Assembly: GCA_019058425.1 (NCBI GenBank)
Contig: JAHPYZ010000038.1
Span: 1-43,167 of the forward strand
Direction: 5' to 3'
Length of the DNA: 43,167 nucleotides
From: Promethearchaeota archaeon
Lineage (GTDB): Archaea > Asgardarchaeota > Lokiarchaeia > Sigyniarchaeales > SOKP01
Within the stretch, counting starts at the first letter, position 1, and each line of letters opens with the position of its first letter. Under the pieces are notes generated by a model. It searched no databases and was not told the DNA's origin. It saw only the letters and a program-made list of their open reading frames with translations. Made by a program: the position numbers and the translations under genes. Shown one piece after another: positions 24,718 through 34,467 of this stretch.

Positions 24718-26250
24718 TTAGGTACCAGCAATTCTTTTGGGGTACCTCGTCTGGACTTTCAAATTTTCTTGAAACATTATATTTAATAATTCAAAACGTT
24801 TCTCTTTTATGTTGTTGTCATACCATAAATTATTTAATTCATATGGATCTTTTTTACGATCAAATAGATCACCAAAATCTTCAAATCCTTCATATTTTGT
24901 AAGTTTATAATCCTTTGTTATGATATGTCTTAATCTTGCATTTATAATTCCAATTTCCTCATCGTTTTCAATAAAACAGCAATCTCTAGGTTGTGTGTCA
25001 TTATTTTCGGGGTTTTTTAAAACCGGAGTCATATCAAATCCTTGCATATCAGGAGGATGTTGACTTTCTTTTATTCCTAAGAGATTTAAAATAGTCTTGG
25101 GATAATCAATAGAACTCATTAAAGCATCAGTTTTTCCATGTTTAGTAATCCCTGGAACTTTCCAAATCATGGGTATATGAAATACTCCCATATAGGTTGA
25201 TGGACCTTTGAAAAGCATACCATGCTCACCCATTAAGTCACCATGATCACTAGTATATACTACTATAGTATTATCAGCATATCCAAGTTTATCGAGAGAC
25301 GCTAAAATCTGACCTACATAATCGTCAATTAATGAAAGAGTTCCATAAGTATAAGCAATAAATTTTTTTGCCTCTTTTTCTGTTGTTTCTCTAAGCATTG
25401 CTCCTGGCATTACATTGATATAAGGAGCTAAATAGGGATGATTTCTTAATTGTTCAAGATTATTAAAACTTTTAGGTAAATTAATATCTTCAGGATTATA
25501 CATATCCTTATACTTACCAGCAGGCCATACTGGCTGATGGGGATCAGGGAAAGAGCAATGAACATAAAAAGGTTTTTTCCCATAATCTCCCTTAGCATGT
25601 CTTTCGAAAAAAGCAATTGTTCTTTCAGCTACAAATGCACTAGAGTATAGTTTTTCTGGTATATCATGCTCAAGGAATATTGAAAAAAAGTTATCATCAA
25701 TATTTTTCCATCTTTCTCGCATAAGCTCTGCTTGTTTGGGTGATCTTTCTTCCAACCAATCCAAATAATGACCACATAAACAAGCTCCATGTCCTAATAC
25801 CGTTTCAACTTCTTGATATCCATAATATGGAATAGGAAATTTTTCTCGTACAGGATAATCTCCTTTTTGAGGAAATACCCAATCTTGAAAATTTTCTGTG
25901 GATCTATAATGGAGTTTATATGGGGCGACATTAAACTGATGATGTAATTTTCCGAATGCAGCAGTATGCCATCCCTTTTTTACGAGAGTTTGTGTGATTG
26001 TAGGAACCTTATTAGATAGAATCATCCCATTACTTCGAACTCCATGGACATTTGGATACAATCCTGTCAATAATGTTGCTCTGTTAGGCATACACATAGG
26101 GTTAGTACAGAAAGCATTAGTAAAATGTACGCCATCACTTGATAACCTATCTATATTTGGTGTCTTTAAAATCGGATTTCCCGAGCAACTCATGTGATCA
26201 TAACGCTGTTGATCCGTTATTATAAACAAAACATTCATTTTTTCACTCAT
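24718..26250 (-). CDS. Type I sulfatase, copy 1
   Basis: Arylsulfatase-superfamily hydrolase of 510 residues. The formylglycine motif is CMPNRATLLTG with C53, matching C-x-P-x-R. Metal ligands appear in ITDQQRYDH (11-19) and TSDHGDLMGEHG (C-terminal half). There is no signal peptide, so it should act in the cytoplasm on imported substrate. Activity needs conversion of C53 to formylglycine by an FGE or an anaerobic sulfatase-maturating enzyme; neither gene is in the window. It is a close paralogue of the neighbouring sulfatase, 20 bases away. A GGAG about 10 bases before ATG 26250 supports the start. Confidence 0.93.
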   Translation of the reverse strand: MSEKMNVLFIITDQQRYDHMSCSGNPILKTPNIDRLSSDGVHFTNAFCTNPMCMPNRATLLTGLYPNVHGVRSNGMILSNKVPTITQTLVKKGWHTAAFGKLHHQFNVAPYKLHYRSTENFQDWVFPQKGDYPVREKFPIPYYGYQEVETVLGHGACLCGHYLDWLEERSPKQAELMRERWKNIDDNFFSIFLEHDIPEKLYSSAFVAERTIAFFERHAKGDYGKKPFYVHCSFPDPHQPVWPAGKYKDMYNPEDINLPKSFNNLEQLRNHPYLAPYINVMPGAMLRETTEKEAKKFIAYTYGTLSLIDDYVGQILASLDKLGYADNTIVVYTSDHGDLMGEHGMLFKGPSTYMGVFHIPMIWKVPGITKHGKTDALMSSIDYPKTILNLLGIKESQHPPDMQGFDMTPVLKNPENNDTQPRDCCFIENDEEIGIINARLRHIITKDYKLTKYEGFEDFGDLFDRKKDPYELNNLWYDNNIKEKRFELLNIMFQENLKVQTRYPKRIAGT

Positions 26251-26270
26251 TATCTTAATACTCCAATTTG

Positions 26271-27797
26271 TTATGATCCAGCTATACGTTTAGGATAATG
26301 AGTTTGTGCCTTAAGATTTTCATGTAATAGCTTATTTACCAATTCAAATCGTTTTTCATTAAACTTCTCTTCATACCATAAATTATTTAATTCCTGAGGA
26401 TCATTTCTGCGATCATAAATATCACCAAAATTGCTAAGACTATTGTATATTGTTAATTTATAATCCTCGGTAATTAAATGACGCAATCTAGCTTTATAAG
26501 TCCCAACTTCCTCATCATTTTCTATTAAAACGTGGTCTCTTACTTTCTCATCAGGATTTGATAAAATAGGAGAAATATCATAACCTTGCATTTCTGGGGG
26601 ATGGTGTCTCTCTTTTATCCCTAGAAGATTTAAAATTGTTTTTGCATAATCGATTGAACTTACTAAAGAGTTAGAAATTCCTCCCGATTTTGTTACTCCG
26701 GGCACTTTCCATATCAAAGGTAACTGTAAAACACCATTAAAGGGACAAGGTCCCTTAAAAAGCAAACCATGATCACCCATTAAATCTCCATGATCACTCA
26801 TAAAAACGACAATAGTATTATCTGAGTAACCCAGTTTTTCTAATGAAGCTAAGATCTGACCAATACTATTATCGACATATCCTATTGCTGCATATGTTAA
26901 TGCTGTTATCTTTCGGACTTCTTCTTCTGTTGATTCACGGATCCAAGCTTTATCAAAAGGGGGATTCCGTAAATGATATCCTAAGTATTCATGATTATAT
27001 AAATTCTTTATATCATCAAAATTTAATGGGAGTTCAATATCTTCTGGTTTATATTGGTCTTGATAATCCTTAGGGGGATATATTGGATAATGGGGATCTG
27101 GAAATGAACAATGTAAATAAAAGGGTTTACTTCCATAATCACCATTTTTATACCTTTCAAGGAAGGCTAGCGTCCTGTCTCTAACCCATGTGGTGTTATA
27201 GAGTTCTTCAGGAATTGGATCACAATAAAGACTAAATATATAGTCATAATTCATTAATCTTCGTTTCATATCTTCAGCTATTTCTGGTGACCTTTCTTCT
27301 AACCATTCTAAATAATGTCCCGCACACACTGTACCATTTCCAGAGATCAATTCAACTTCTTCATAACCATAATAAGGTAATGGAAAATGTTCTCTCACAG
27401 GATAACTTATATCTCTCTCAAGAGACCAATCAGTAAAACTTTCTGCAGATCTATACTTATGTTTAAAAGCCCCAATCCAGTATTGGTGGTGAATTTTTCC
27501 TATAGCTGCAGTCTGCCATCCTCTTTTTACAAGTGTTTGAGTTATAGTAGGTACCTCTTTAGATAGAATCATACCATTACTGCGAACTCCATGAACGTTC
27601 GGATACACTCCAGTAAGCAACGTCGCTCTATTAGGCATACAAATTGGATTATTACAAAAATGATTTGTAAATCTAACACCCTCTGCTGCTAATTTATCAA
27701 GGTTAGGAGTCCTTACTGTTGAATTTCCTGCACAGCTCATATGGTCTGCTCGCATTGCGTCAGTTATGATAAACAGAACATTATATTTTTCATTCAT
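26271..27797 (-). CDS. Type I sulfatase, copy 2
   Basis: Paralogue of the downstream sulfatase along its whole length (508 residues), with the same C53 motif CMPNRATLLTG and the same DHGDLMGDHG metal loop. The N-terminal metal motif differs: ITDAMRADH in place of ITDQQRYDH, so the residue after Asp13 is Ala rather than Gln. This may shift metal or substrate preference. A tandem duplication followed by divergence is the simplest origin. It is cytoplasmic by lack of a signal peptide, and is preceded by the saccharopine-dehydrogenase-like gene with a 6-base gap, indicating one transcript. Confidence 0.93.
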   Translation of the reverse strand: MNEKYNVLFIITDAMRADHMSCAGNSTVRTPNLDKLAAEGVRFTNHFCNNPICMPNRATLLTGVYPNVHGVRSNGMILSKEVPTITQTLVKRGWQTAAIGKIHHQYWIGAFKHKYRSAESFTDWSLERDISYPVREHFPLPYYGYEEVELISGNGTVCAGHYLEWLEERSPEIAEDMKRRLMNYDYIFSLYCDPIPEELYNTTWVRDRTLAFLERYKNGDYGSKPFYLHCSFPDPHYPIYPPKDYQDQYKPEDIELPLNFDDIKNLYNHEYLGYHLRNPPFDKAWIRESTEEEVRKITALTYAAIGYVDNSIGQILASLEKLGYSDNTIVVFMSDHGDLMGDHGLLFKGPCPFNGVLQLPLIWKVPGVTKSGGISNSLVSSIDYAKTILNLLGIKERHHPPEMQGYDISPILSNPDEKVRDHVLIENDEEVGTYKARLRHLITEDYKLTIYNSLSNFGDIYDRRNDPQELNNLWYEEKFNEKRFELVNKLLHENLKAQTHYPKRIAGS

Positions 27798-27803
27798 ATA
27801 GTT

Positions 27804-28901
27804 TCATACTTTTTTTTGTTTTATCAAGATATTCCTTTTTTCTAGCTCTTTTTTCATTTTATCAAGATTTAGATCGGGGCACCCTTCGGGTGGAAATACA
27901 CCATGAGAACTGATATCTTCATTAAGTATCATTTGAGCTATAATTGAAGCTGGTACTGAAGTAAGTTTTGCAACTTCTCCTATGACCGCATATGATAGAT
28001 GTACATTTTTCTGACTTTTTAAACCAATTACGTCTGTCTTGAATGAAGAAATAATCTCTCTCTCTTCCACATTTCCAGTTATAAGGGGAAAAATCTTCAG
28101 AAAGAAATTACATACTAATTTCATAATTTTATTATGCTTTAATGGAATCAACATATCAAGTATTTTAGTTAATAGAATGTCCGATTCTGGGAGAACGCCT
28201 CCCTTACAAATAGCTTCATCTGTTTCTATATAAAGGGGAAGTGTTACAGGTTCAGGATGCCCAACGAAATATAAAGGAGCGCATCCTAATGGAGCTGGAA
28301 ATTCAACAACTTCTCTATCAGTAAGTGCTTTTATATTGACCCACTCACCATTTATGAATTGTGGGACTTTTCCCATAGCAATGTGAGCCCAATGTGCTAA
28401 CTGCCCAAAGCCAATAGTTTCACCAGTATCCTCAAACCATAATACTCTTATAGAATCAACTTTATCTAGTTGATTTGCTCCCATTTTTGCCATTATATTT
28501 GTCAATCCTGCAGATGCTCCTGAATTAATAAGAAAAGTTAAGTTCTCACGCTCGACCAATTTATTCATTTTTATAAATGTTCGAGTTGCGTCATGATCAT
28601 CGCATATATCAACATAATTTATTCCTGCTTGAATCGTTGCTCGAGGAATCCAATCTCCGAACATGTAATATGGCCCAATATTGTTCACTACTAATTTATA
28701 ATTTTTAAGAACTTCTACTAACTTTTCAAAATCCATAACATCTAATTTTTGAAAGGTGGCTCTTGAGCCTAACTTTTTAGCGATCTTTTTACCTTCAATT
28801 TCCCTTATATCTGCTAAAGTGACTTTATATCCATTTTTTACTAGATCATATGCAATATATCTTCCGATTTCCCCACAAGCACCTAATATAATAATACTCA
28901 T
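27804..28901 (-). CDS. Saccharopine dehydrogenase-like NAD(P)-binding oxidoreductase
   Basis: An N-terminal Rossmann fold with the nucleotide loop IIILGACGEIGRYIA (3-17), then LVVNNIGPYYMFGDWIPRA and YVDICDD, the pattern of the saccharopine dehydrogenase/LOR superfamily. The mid region has a predicted substrate domain with GFGQLAHWAHIAMG. The real substrate is unknown; members act on amino acids, homospermidine, lipids or sugar acids. A strong ribosome-binding site (AAAGGA) precedes the ATG. Its place in front of two sulfatases and a sugar symporter suggests it oxidises or reduces a product of that pathway (inference). Confidence 0.8.
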   Translation of the reverse strand: MSIIILGACGEIGRYIAYDLVKNGYKVTLADIREIEGKKIAKKLGSRATFQKLDVMDFEKLVEVLKNYKLVVNNIGPYYMFGDWIPRATIQAGINYVDICDDHDATRTFIKMNKLVERENLTFLINSGASAGLTNIMAKMGANQLDKVDSIRVLWFEDTGETIGFGQLAHWAHIAMGKVPQFINGEWVNIKALTDREVVEFPAPLGCAPLYFVGHPEPVTLPLYIETDEAICKGGVLPESDILLTKILDMLIPLKHNKIMKLVCNFFLKIFPLITGNVEEREIISSFKTDVIGLKSQKNVHLSYAVIGEVAKLTSVPASIIAQMILNEDISSHGVFPPEGCPDLNLDKMKKELEKRNILIKQKKV

Positions 28902-28920
28902 TAATAATTTCCTTTCTAAA

Positions 28921-29307
28921 TTATGATTTTTTGAAAATTATCTCTCTCTTTTTTAATAATATTATCATTATTATTGACCATAACGTATCATAGGGTATAG
29001 CAAAAAGTAGGATGCCCATAAATTCAGGATAGTCAAAAATGCTAATGATACTAAAAATAACAATAATAACCCTAGCAAATATATTTACTAAAGGAATAAT
29101 TAAGTATTTCTCTACATCTCTCGCAGAATATACTAATAGAATACCATAGCATAATAAGAAAGAACCTGCCATCTGTGTGAAAATTGGTATGTTTTCAAGA
29201 CCAATTTGTTCAAAAATAATATCTAAAAATAAAAATAAACTTCCTATGATAATTTCAACGATCCCACCAATAATTAGTTCTATTTTAAGTAGATTTTCAG
29301 AGTTCAT
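28921..29307 (-). CDS. Small four-helix membrane protein, first gene of the sulfatase operon
   Basis: Unrecognised. About 128 residues with four hydrophobic segments and a Lys-rich C-terminus (LLKKREIIFKKS). The frame extends to an ATG at 29322, but a GAGGAGT ribosome-binding site lies inside those first codons, 6-7 bases before the ATG at 29307, so translation should begin there. It ends 19 bases before the saccharopine-dehydrogenase-like gene and is probably co-transcribed with it. Confidence 0.65.
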   Translation of the reverse strand: MNSENLLKIELIIGGIVEIIIGSLFLFLDIIFEQIGLENIPIFTQMAGSFLLCYGILLVYSARDVEKYLIIPLVNIFARVIIVIFSIISIFDYPEFMGILLFAIPYDTLWSIIMIILLKKREIIFKKS

Positions 29308-29358
29308 TATATTACTCCTCATTAATAATGTATATCTATTTGAAATATAATTTGTATT

Positions 29359-30534
29359 TTAACTATTTTTAAGAGGTGTCATAAATCCTCCGGCTCTTCG
29401 TTCTGTTAATGGGATCATTTTTTCACATTTTCTGATGTTAACATTAGTATTAAAGAAGAATTGCCCAACTTTCTTAGCTTCAGAATAAAGCTCATCAATT
29501 AAATCATTTTCGAGTGAATGGAATAAATAAAATTTAATTAGAAGTTCAGGTTCTTCTTCAGTATCCCAAACTCCAATTGCCTCACCATTCAAGAAAATTG
29601 TTGAAGTAATATTTCCTGATCGATCAAATAAGTAGTTATAATTTTGTGCATTAATATATCTTTCACGTTCCTTATATCCCATAGGATAGGGATCAAGTCC
29701 AGGCAATAAACTTAATGATGGTTTTTCATAAGTAGAATTATTTTCCAAATTGGTTAATTCTTCTTTATCCATGATATAGGTTTTTTGAACATTAGAAATT
29801 TTGACTTTCTCGAGATTTTGCTCTATAGGTTTTAATACTTCTCTAATTTTTGTCTTTTTTAATCCAGTCCACCATGCCATATCTGTTTCTGTCACAGGTC
29901 CAAATGATTTTATATATTTCTCTACTAGGAGTCTAATTGCTTTATTTACTTCATAAATACTTAGGTCAAGTTCTGGAAAATAATCTTTAAATAGAGCATA
30001 TTTATTCCTCCTATCTTTCCAATTTTTGATTGGTTTTCCCCTAATTAACAAACCACGATTACCCATTACTTGAATAATAGCTGGTATATTAGATTTTGAA
30101 TTCAATTCTTTTCTAATTTCAGCTGCAGATAATTCTCTTTCTTTAAGTATTTTTATGATGTTTTGAGAGATTTCTTGATATTCTTTTAAAGATACTTTAT
30201 GAAATTCCATATATTTTTCAAAAGAATACTCAATTAGATGATTTGTTGCAGTATAGACTATTGGGATCCATTTTACAGTCTCTATAAATAGGGTTCTTCT
30301 CATCCCTCGAATTCTTCCGAGTGATTTTTCCTCATATAATTCTCTTTCTAAATCAGATTTCTTAAATTTATTAGTTCTTGCAAAAAGAGACAAATAAGAG
30401 GTTTTTAGCTCAGTTGAATGAAGACCACAAATATCCTCCACAATTTGAACTATATTATCTATTTTTGTATCTATTGTGAGATGCTGTTTTTCTAAAGTTA
30501 GTTTATTAACTTGATCTAAATCCAAAATTTGCAT
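29359..30534 (-). CDS. Winged-helix AlkZ/YcaQ-like (HTH_42) protein
   Basis: 391 residues with the layout of the DNA-glycosylase-related HTH_42 family: an N-terminal helix region with GLHSTELKTSYLSLFART (about 37-54), GRIRGMRRTLFIE (about 72-84), a central winged-helix tandem including TDMAWWTGLKK, and a C-terminal LLPGLDPYPMGYKERERY block. Known AlkZ-type enzymes excise crosslinked or alkylated bases using a QxQ or QxD motif at the start of the 'YLSLFAR' segment. Here that place reads H-S-T-E, so glycosylase activity is uncertain; it may be a different subgroup or a DNA-binding protein. Confidence 0.75.
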   Translation of the reverse strand: MQILDLDQVNKLTLEKQHLTIDTKIDNIVQIVEDICGLHSTELKTSYLSLFARTNKFKKSDLERELYEEKSLGRIRGMRRTLFIETVKWIPIVYTATNHLIEYSFEKYMEFHKVSLKEYQEISQNIIKILKERELSAAEIRKELNSKSNIPAIIQVMGNRGLLIRGKPIKNWKDRRNKYALFKDYFPELDLSIYEVNKAIRLLVEKYIKSFGPVTETDMAWWTGLKKTKIREVLKPIEQNLEKVKISNVQKTYIMDKEELTNLENNSTYEKPSLSLLPGLDPYPMGYKERERYINAQNYNYLFDRSGNITSTIFLNGEAIGVWDTEEEPELLIKFYLFHSLENDLIDELYSEAKKVGQFFFNTNVNIRKCEKMIPLTERRAGGFMTPLKNS

Positions 30535-30648
30535 CTATTACAAGTAAATGAAAGATAGATTTTAAGAGTATAATAATTACATTTAAATTAGTAATTATCG
30601 ATAAGTTTTATACGATAAGATTTATAATAGTTCATTAGATAAAAGTTG

Positions 30649-31995
30649 ATGAGATCAATTCAGCTTAAGAAAAAATTAAAAATATTTTATGCATCGTTAA
30701 TTTTTATATTAATTTTAGTCGATGCTTCTTTTGTAGTAAAAATAGACAATTTTAAATCTTTCAACGAGATAAATAATGATTTAAAATACTCAAACAGCAG
30801 TACAAAAAATAGTGTGATTCTTCTAATAGGAGATGGAATGGGTTATGAGCATTTAAAGCTAGCAAGATTGGTGGAAGTTGGTAATAACAATAAATTTTCA
30901 ATGGAAAGATTACCTTTACATCTCAATGTAACAACATTTAGTGCTGATAATTTAATTACTGATTCAGCAGCAGCAGCGACAGCAATGGCAACAGGTAATA
31001 AAACGAATAATGGGATGTTGTCTATTTCACCCTTGTCTGAACCTTTAGAAACTATTCTTGAAATTTCTCAGGAGTTTGGAAAATCTACAGGAATTATTAC
31101 TACAACTGCAATAACTCATGCAACTCCAGCGGCTTTTATTACTCATGTGAAGTCGAGATCTAATACTACAGAGATATCTCGACAGATCGTAGAAAATTCT
31201 AGTGTTAGTATCATATTGGGAGGGGGTGAGGATCATTTTGATTCCGTACAATTAATGAATTTAGAAGCGAATGGATATACTTTGATAGAAAATCACTCTA
31301 AACTTATGAGTACAGATGCGAATAACTTATTTGGATTGTTTGCCCCTAACCATCTACCGTATGAGATTAGTCGTGATCCTGATGTCATTCCATCCTTATT
31401 AGAGATGACTGTAAAGACAATAGAAATTCTTTCTCAAGATCCAGAGGGCTTTTTTTTAATGGTGGAAGGTGGAAGAATTGATCATGCTAGCCATGCAAAT
31501 AATAAGACAAATGTAGCTTTAGAAACAATTGAGTTTCATTATGCTGTAGATGCAGCTATCTCATATGCTGAGGAACATGATAATGTTTTACTAATAGTTA
31601 CTGCTGATCATGAGACCGGTGGTTTGACAATTTTAAATGAGACGTTAAATGATATTATTCCTTCTTCAAATCGAACTGATGAACAAAATAGGTTATTAAG
31701 AATTGAAAGGATAAATAACATTTCTGTAAGTTGGTCTACAGGATCTCATACCAACCTAGATGTCCCCTTTTTTGGATATAGAACAGATTTCTATGATCTT
31801 ATTAATCTTAGTGTTATTGATAATACTGAGATTTTTGATATAATGAAAGATTTCATATCAGAAGGAACTGATAATGAACCTGATTTTTCCCGTATTATAT
31901 TAATAGGTGTAGGAATTACAGGTTTCTCAATTGGGGGTATTGCTATTATCGTAACTATAAAAAACAAGAAACATTTTAAAAAAAAAAAAAATTAA
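30649..31995 (+). CDS. Surface-anchored alkaline phosphatase
   Basis: PhoA-superfamily phosphomonoesterase. Residue numbers below are counted from the in-frame TTG at 30646, one codon before the likely ATG start. Seen: metal Asp63 in LLIGDGMG, nucleophile Ser107 in TDSAAAATAMATG, Thr/His in THATPAAF, E274/D279/H283 in VEGGRIDHASH, DHETGG at 321-326, and a later His in GSHT. The N-terminus carries a hydrophobic signal or anchor helix (~12-31). A second helix near the C-terminus (IILIGVGITGFSIGGIAIIV) and a Lys-rich tail indicate anchoring with the catalytic domain outside the cell. It scavenges phosphate from organic esters. The gene abuts the convergent flavoprotein (stops 1 base apart). Confidence 0.93.
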   Translation: MRSIQLKKKLKIFYASLIFILILVDASFVVKIDNFKSFNEINNDLKYSNSSTKNSVILLIGDGMGYEHLKLARLVEVGNNNKFSMERLPLHLNVTTFSADNLITDSAAAATAMATGNKTNNGMLSISPLSEPLETILEISQEFGKSTGIITTTAITHATPAAFITHVKSRSNTTEISRQIVENSSVSIILGGGEDHFDSVQLMNLEANGYTLIENHSKLMSTDANNLFGLFAPNHLPYEISRDPDVIPSLLEMTVKTIEILSQDPEGFFLMVEGGRIDHASHANNKTNVALETIEFHYAVDAAISYAEEHDNVLLIVTADHETGGLTILNETLNDIIPSSNRTDEQNRLLRIERINNISVSWSTGSHTNLDVPFFGYRTDFYDLINLSVIDNTEIFDIMKDFISEGTDNEPDFSRIILIGVGITGFSIGGIAIIVTIKNKKHFKKKKN

Positions 31996-32562
31996 CTATT
32001 GTTTTAGTTTTTTAAGTAAAAAAGCAATATTTTTCCCTAAATTTTTAAATGTTCTTATACCTTCTTTGTCATCTAATACTTCTCCCGGTGCTCGTCCAAT
32101 TCCCATATTCCAATAACTTGACCCCACTAAAAACATCTGTTTGATGAGGAAAAAGTAATTAATACTTGAAAACACATGGTTTGCACCAGCTCTCCTAACC
32201 GCTACGACTGCAGCACCAACTTTATATTTTAAGTGACCTCCAGTAGCATATCCTGCACGTTCTATTAATGCTTTTGTGCTAGTTGATAAATCTGAGAAAT
32301 ATGTTGGAGATCCAATAATAATTCCATCTGACTCCAGCATTTTTTCTATATATTCATTCATTTTATCTCCAGGTAATACGCATTTTTGGTCATCATTATC
32401 GACGCATTTCATGCAAGCCGTGCAACCTTGTAATTTCTCCATACCGATCCAATTATAATCGCATTCGACCCCTGCAGCTTTTAACTCGTCCATTACAATG
32501 TTTAAACAATGGTACGTATTTCCCTCTTTTCTAGGACTTCCATTAAATAATACAACTTTCAT
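31996..32562 (-). CDS. Iron-sulfur flavoprotein (Isf-like), second copy in the window
   Basis: Flavodoxin-like FMN reductase of 188 residues with FNGSPRKEGNT (6-16) as the phosphate loop, the cluster motif C47-x2-C50-x2-C53-x7-C61, and GSPTYFSDLSTSTKALIERAG for flavin binding. Family members shuttle electrons or reduce small compounds. Compared with the copy at 18680-19279, the spacing before the last Cys is two residues longer and the C-terminal half has diverged. It stands alone; the TIGR04076-like gene upstream is 224 bases away. Confidence 0.88.
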   Translation of the reverse strand: MKVVLFNGSPRKEGNTYHCLNIVMDELKAAGVECDYNWIGMEKLQGCTACMKCVDNDDQKCVLPGDKMNEYIEKMLESDGIIIGSPTYFSDLSTSTKALIERAGYATGGHLKYKVGAAVVAVRRAGANHVFSSINYFFLIKQMFLVGSSYWNMGIGRAPGEVLDDKEGIRTFKNLGKNIAFLLKKLKQ

Positions 32563-32786
32563 ATTTGTAAACCTTTTAAAACATTATATTAATTTATTTT
32601 TAATAATGCATTTAAACGTTTTAATTTTTATAAAAACTATTTAAAAGATAAAGGATATATTAATTTTAGCTCTTTTTTATTACTTTATTGCCTCAATTAA
32701 TATGGTTAGCTGCTCCTGTTGTTTTTTATTTTATTGCTCTTAGTTTGAAACAAAGAAAAATCGTGATGAATAATTATCAATATTTT

Positions 32787-33110
32787 TTATTCCATTCTTT
32801 CAACTTTAAATATTACATTTCGAAACCAATCACTACATCCAGTAATAACAGTACCATTTTCTTTCATTCCTCGGATATTGCCACCAGCAGCAATAGTCAT
32901 TATATCCTTTCGAATATCACACCATGCCCAGTTGCAAAATTCATCAGGTGCTTTTGCGGTATTTGGATCTATTATTATTTCTTGACCATCTTTGAATACA
33001 TTACATTTTTTAATATCTCCTAATTGGTCATCGATATATTCATCAATCAAATCTTGATTTAAGGTTCTTTTTAAAACTGTTATTTTACATTTTGGCATTG
33101 GGGTATTCAT
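32787..33110 (-). CDS. TIGR04076-like small protein
   Basis: 107 residues. It resembles the TIGR04076 family of unknown function, seen as C8 near the N-terminus, FCNWAWCDIRKD (about 58-69), IMTIAAGGNI and the C-terminal GCSDWFRNVIFKVER. The paired Cys (in FCNWAWC and GCSDWF) and Trp are typical of the family. A GGGAGACC ribosome-binding site about 6-8 bases before ATG 33110 supports the start. Between it and the downstream flavoprotein gene is AT-rich sequence with a short hydrophobic plus-strand frame that I judge non-coding. Confidence 0.7.
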   Translation of the reverse strand: MNTPMPKCKITVLKRTLNQDLIDEYIDDQLGDIKKCNVFKDGQEIIIDPNTAKAPDEFCNWAWCDIRKDIMTIAAGGNIRGMKENGTVITGCSDWFRNVIFKVERME

Positions 33111-33200
33111 TTTTTGGTCTCCCTTACTTTAATAATTTTGAAATTCTTTATCTAATATTGATAGATGAAATATTGTTTATGAATAAGTTGAAATTTTAAT

Positions 33201-34436
33201 ATGAACTATCGCCCAGAATTACTTGCTCCAATCCAAGACTGGAAATCCCTGAAAATAGTAAGTGAGTTAGCAGATGCTATCTATTTTGGCATAAAACAAT
33301 ATAATATGAGGCAGAAAGCTAACAATTTTGATAGAAAAGATTTAAAGAAGGTTTCTGATTTTTGTCACAGCAAGAATCCACCAATTAAAGCATATTTAAC
33401 TACAAATATTTTAATATATGATACGGAATTACAGGATTTAGAAAGACTAATTTTAGAAGCAAAAGATTCAGGAATTGATGCTATTATAGCTCATGATCTA
33501 GCTGCTATTAGAATAGCAAAGCGAAATAATATTGAATTTCATATATCAACCCAAGCTAATGTTTCTAATATTGAAGCTGCTAAATTTTATGAGGAATTAG
33601 GAGCAGAACGGATAATATTGGCCAGAGAATTATCATTAAAACAAATTAAACTTATTAAACATTTACTTTCAAAAACAAAAATTGAGTGTTTTATTCATGG
33701 TTCGATGTGTACTTCAATTTCAGGACGCTGTTATTTTTCTGCGACGATATGTGATTCAGAAGAATATTCAGCAAACCGAGGAAACTGTATTCAGCCTTGT
33801 AGAAGAGAGTGGAGAGTAATTGATGATATGAATAATGAATTTCTTTATGATGGTCAGTTGTTTATGAATACAAAGGATCTGTGCATGATTGAATACATCC
33901 CAGAATTAATTAAAGCCAAAATCGATGCCTTTAAAATTGAAGGACGAATGAAAAATCCGTTATATATAAAAACTGTAGTAGAATGTTATAAAGAGGCTTT
34001 AGACTCATATTTTAATAAGGCTTTTACTAAAGAGAAAGTTAATAAATGGCTTGAAAGATTATCAAAAGTGTACAATCGTGGTTTTCATACAGGTTTTTAT
34101 TTTCAAAGACCAACAATAGAAGATATTGAGTTAAAGCAAAGAGGAAATATATCTCCATATCAAAAGCATTATTTAGGAAAAATCCTCTCATATGATCTAA
34201 AGAGCAAATCTGCTAATGTATTACTTGAGAGTTTAGAGATCCCTTTAAAATTAGGGGACGAGATTAGTATTGAGGGTAATTCAACATTTATGACGGAAAC
34301 CATAAGAAAGATGATTTATAAAGGAGAAAAAATAAGACAAATCTCAAGAAAAAGATACTCTGATCCAGTTAGGATAAATTTACGTTTAAATGAAGAAGTT
34401 AAGCCGAACGATAAAATTTATATCATAAAGAAATGA
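33201..34436 (+). CDS. U32-family protein (probable RNA hydroxylase component)
   Basis: The peptidase U32 signature is plain: ECFIHGSMCTSISGRCYFS (162-180), with further Cys at 184, 196 and 200 in the RGNCIQPCRREW block, likely forming an iron-sulfur site. The N-terminal half is a TIM-barrel-like fold (LLAPIQDWKSLKIVSELADAIYFG). Bacterial U32 members TrhP and RlhA hydroxylate tRNA or 23S rRNA and need prephenate, rather than acting as proteases; the archaeal substrate is not known. A C-terminal beta-barrel region follows at ~325-411. The next gene (pcm) starts 31 bases downstream on the same strand. Confidence 0.9.
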   Translation: MNYRPELLAPIQDWKSLKIVSELADAIYFGIKQYNMRQKANNFDRKDLKKVSDFCHSKNPPIKAYLTTNILIYDTELQDLERLILEAKDSGIDAIIAHDLAAIRIAKRNNIEFHISTQANVSNIEAAKFYEELGAERIILARELSLKQIKLIKHLLSKTKIECFIHGSMCTSISGRCYFSATICDSEEYSANRGNCIQPCRREWRVIDDMNNEFLYDGQLFMNTKDLCMIEYIPELIKAKIDAFKIEGRMKNPLYIKTVVECYKEALDSYFNKAFTKEKVNKWLERLSKVYNRGFHTGFYFQRPTIEDIELKQRGNISPYQKHYLGKILSYDLKSKSANVLLESLEIPLKLGDEISIEGNSTFMTETIRKMIYKGEKIRQISRKRYSDPVRINLRLNEEVKPNDKIYIIKK

Positions 34437-34467
34437 TTTTTTTTTAGCAAATAAAATTCCATTTGCC

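Noticed and set aside
32688-33023. Plus-strand frame starting with a hydrophobic segment
   Set aside because: It begins with TTG, has no ribosome-binding site, and most of it runs antisense to the TIGR04076-like gene, whose protein signature is clear.
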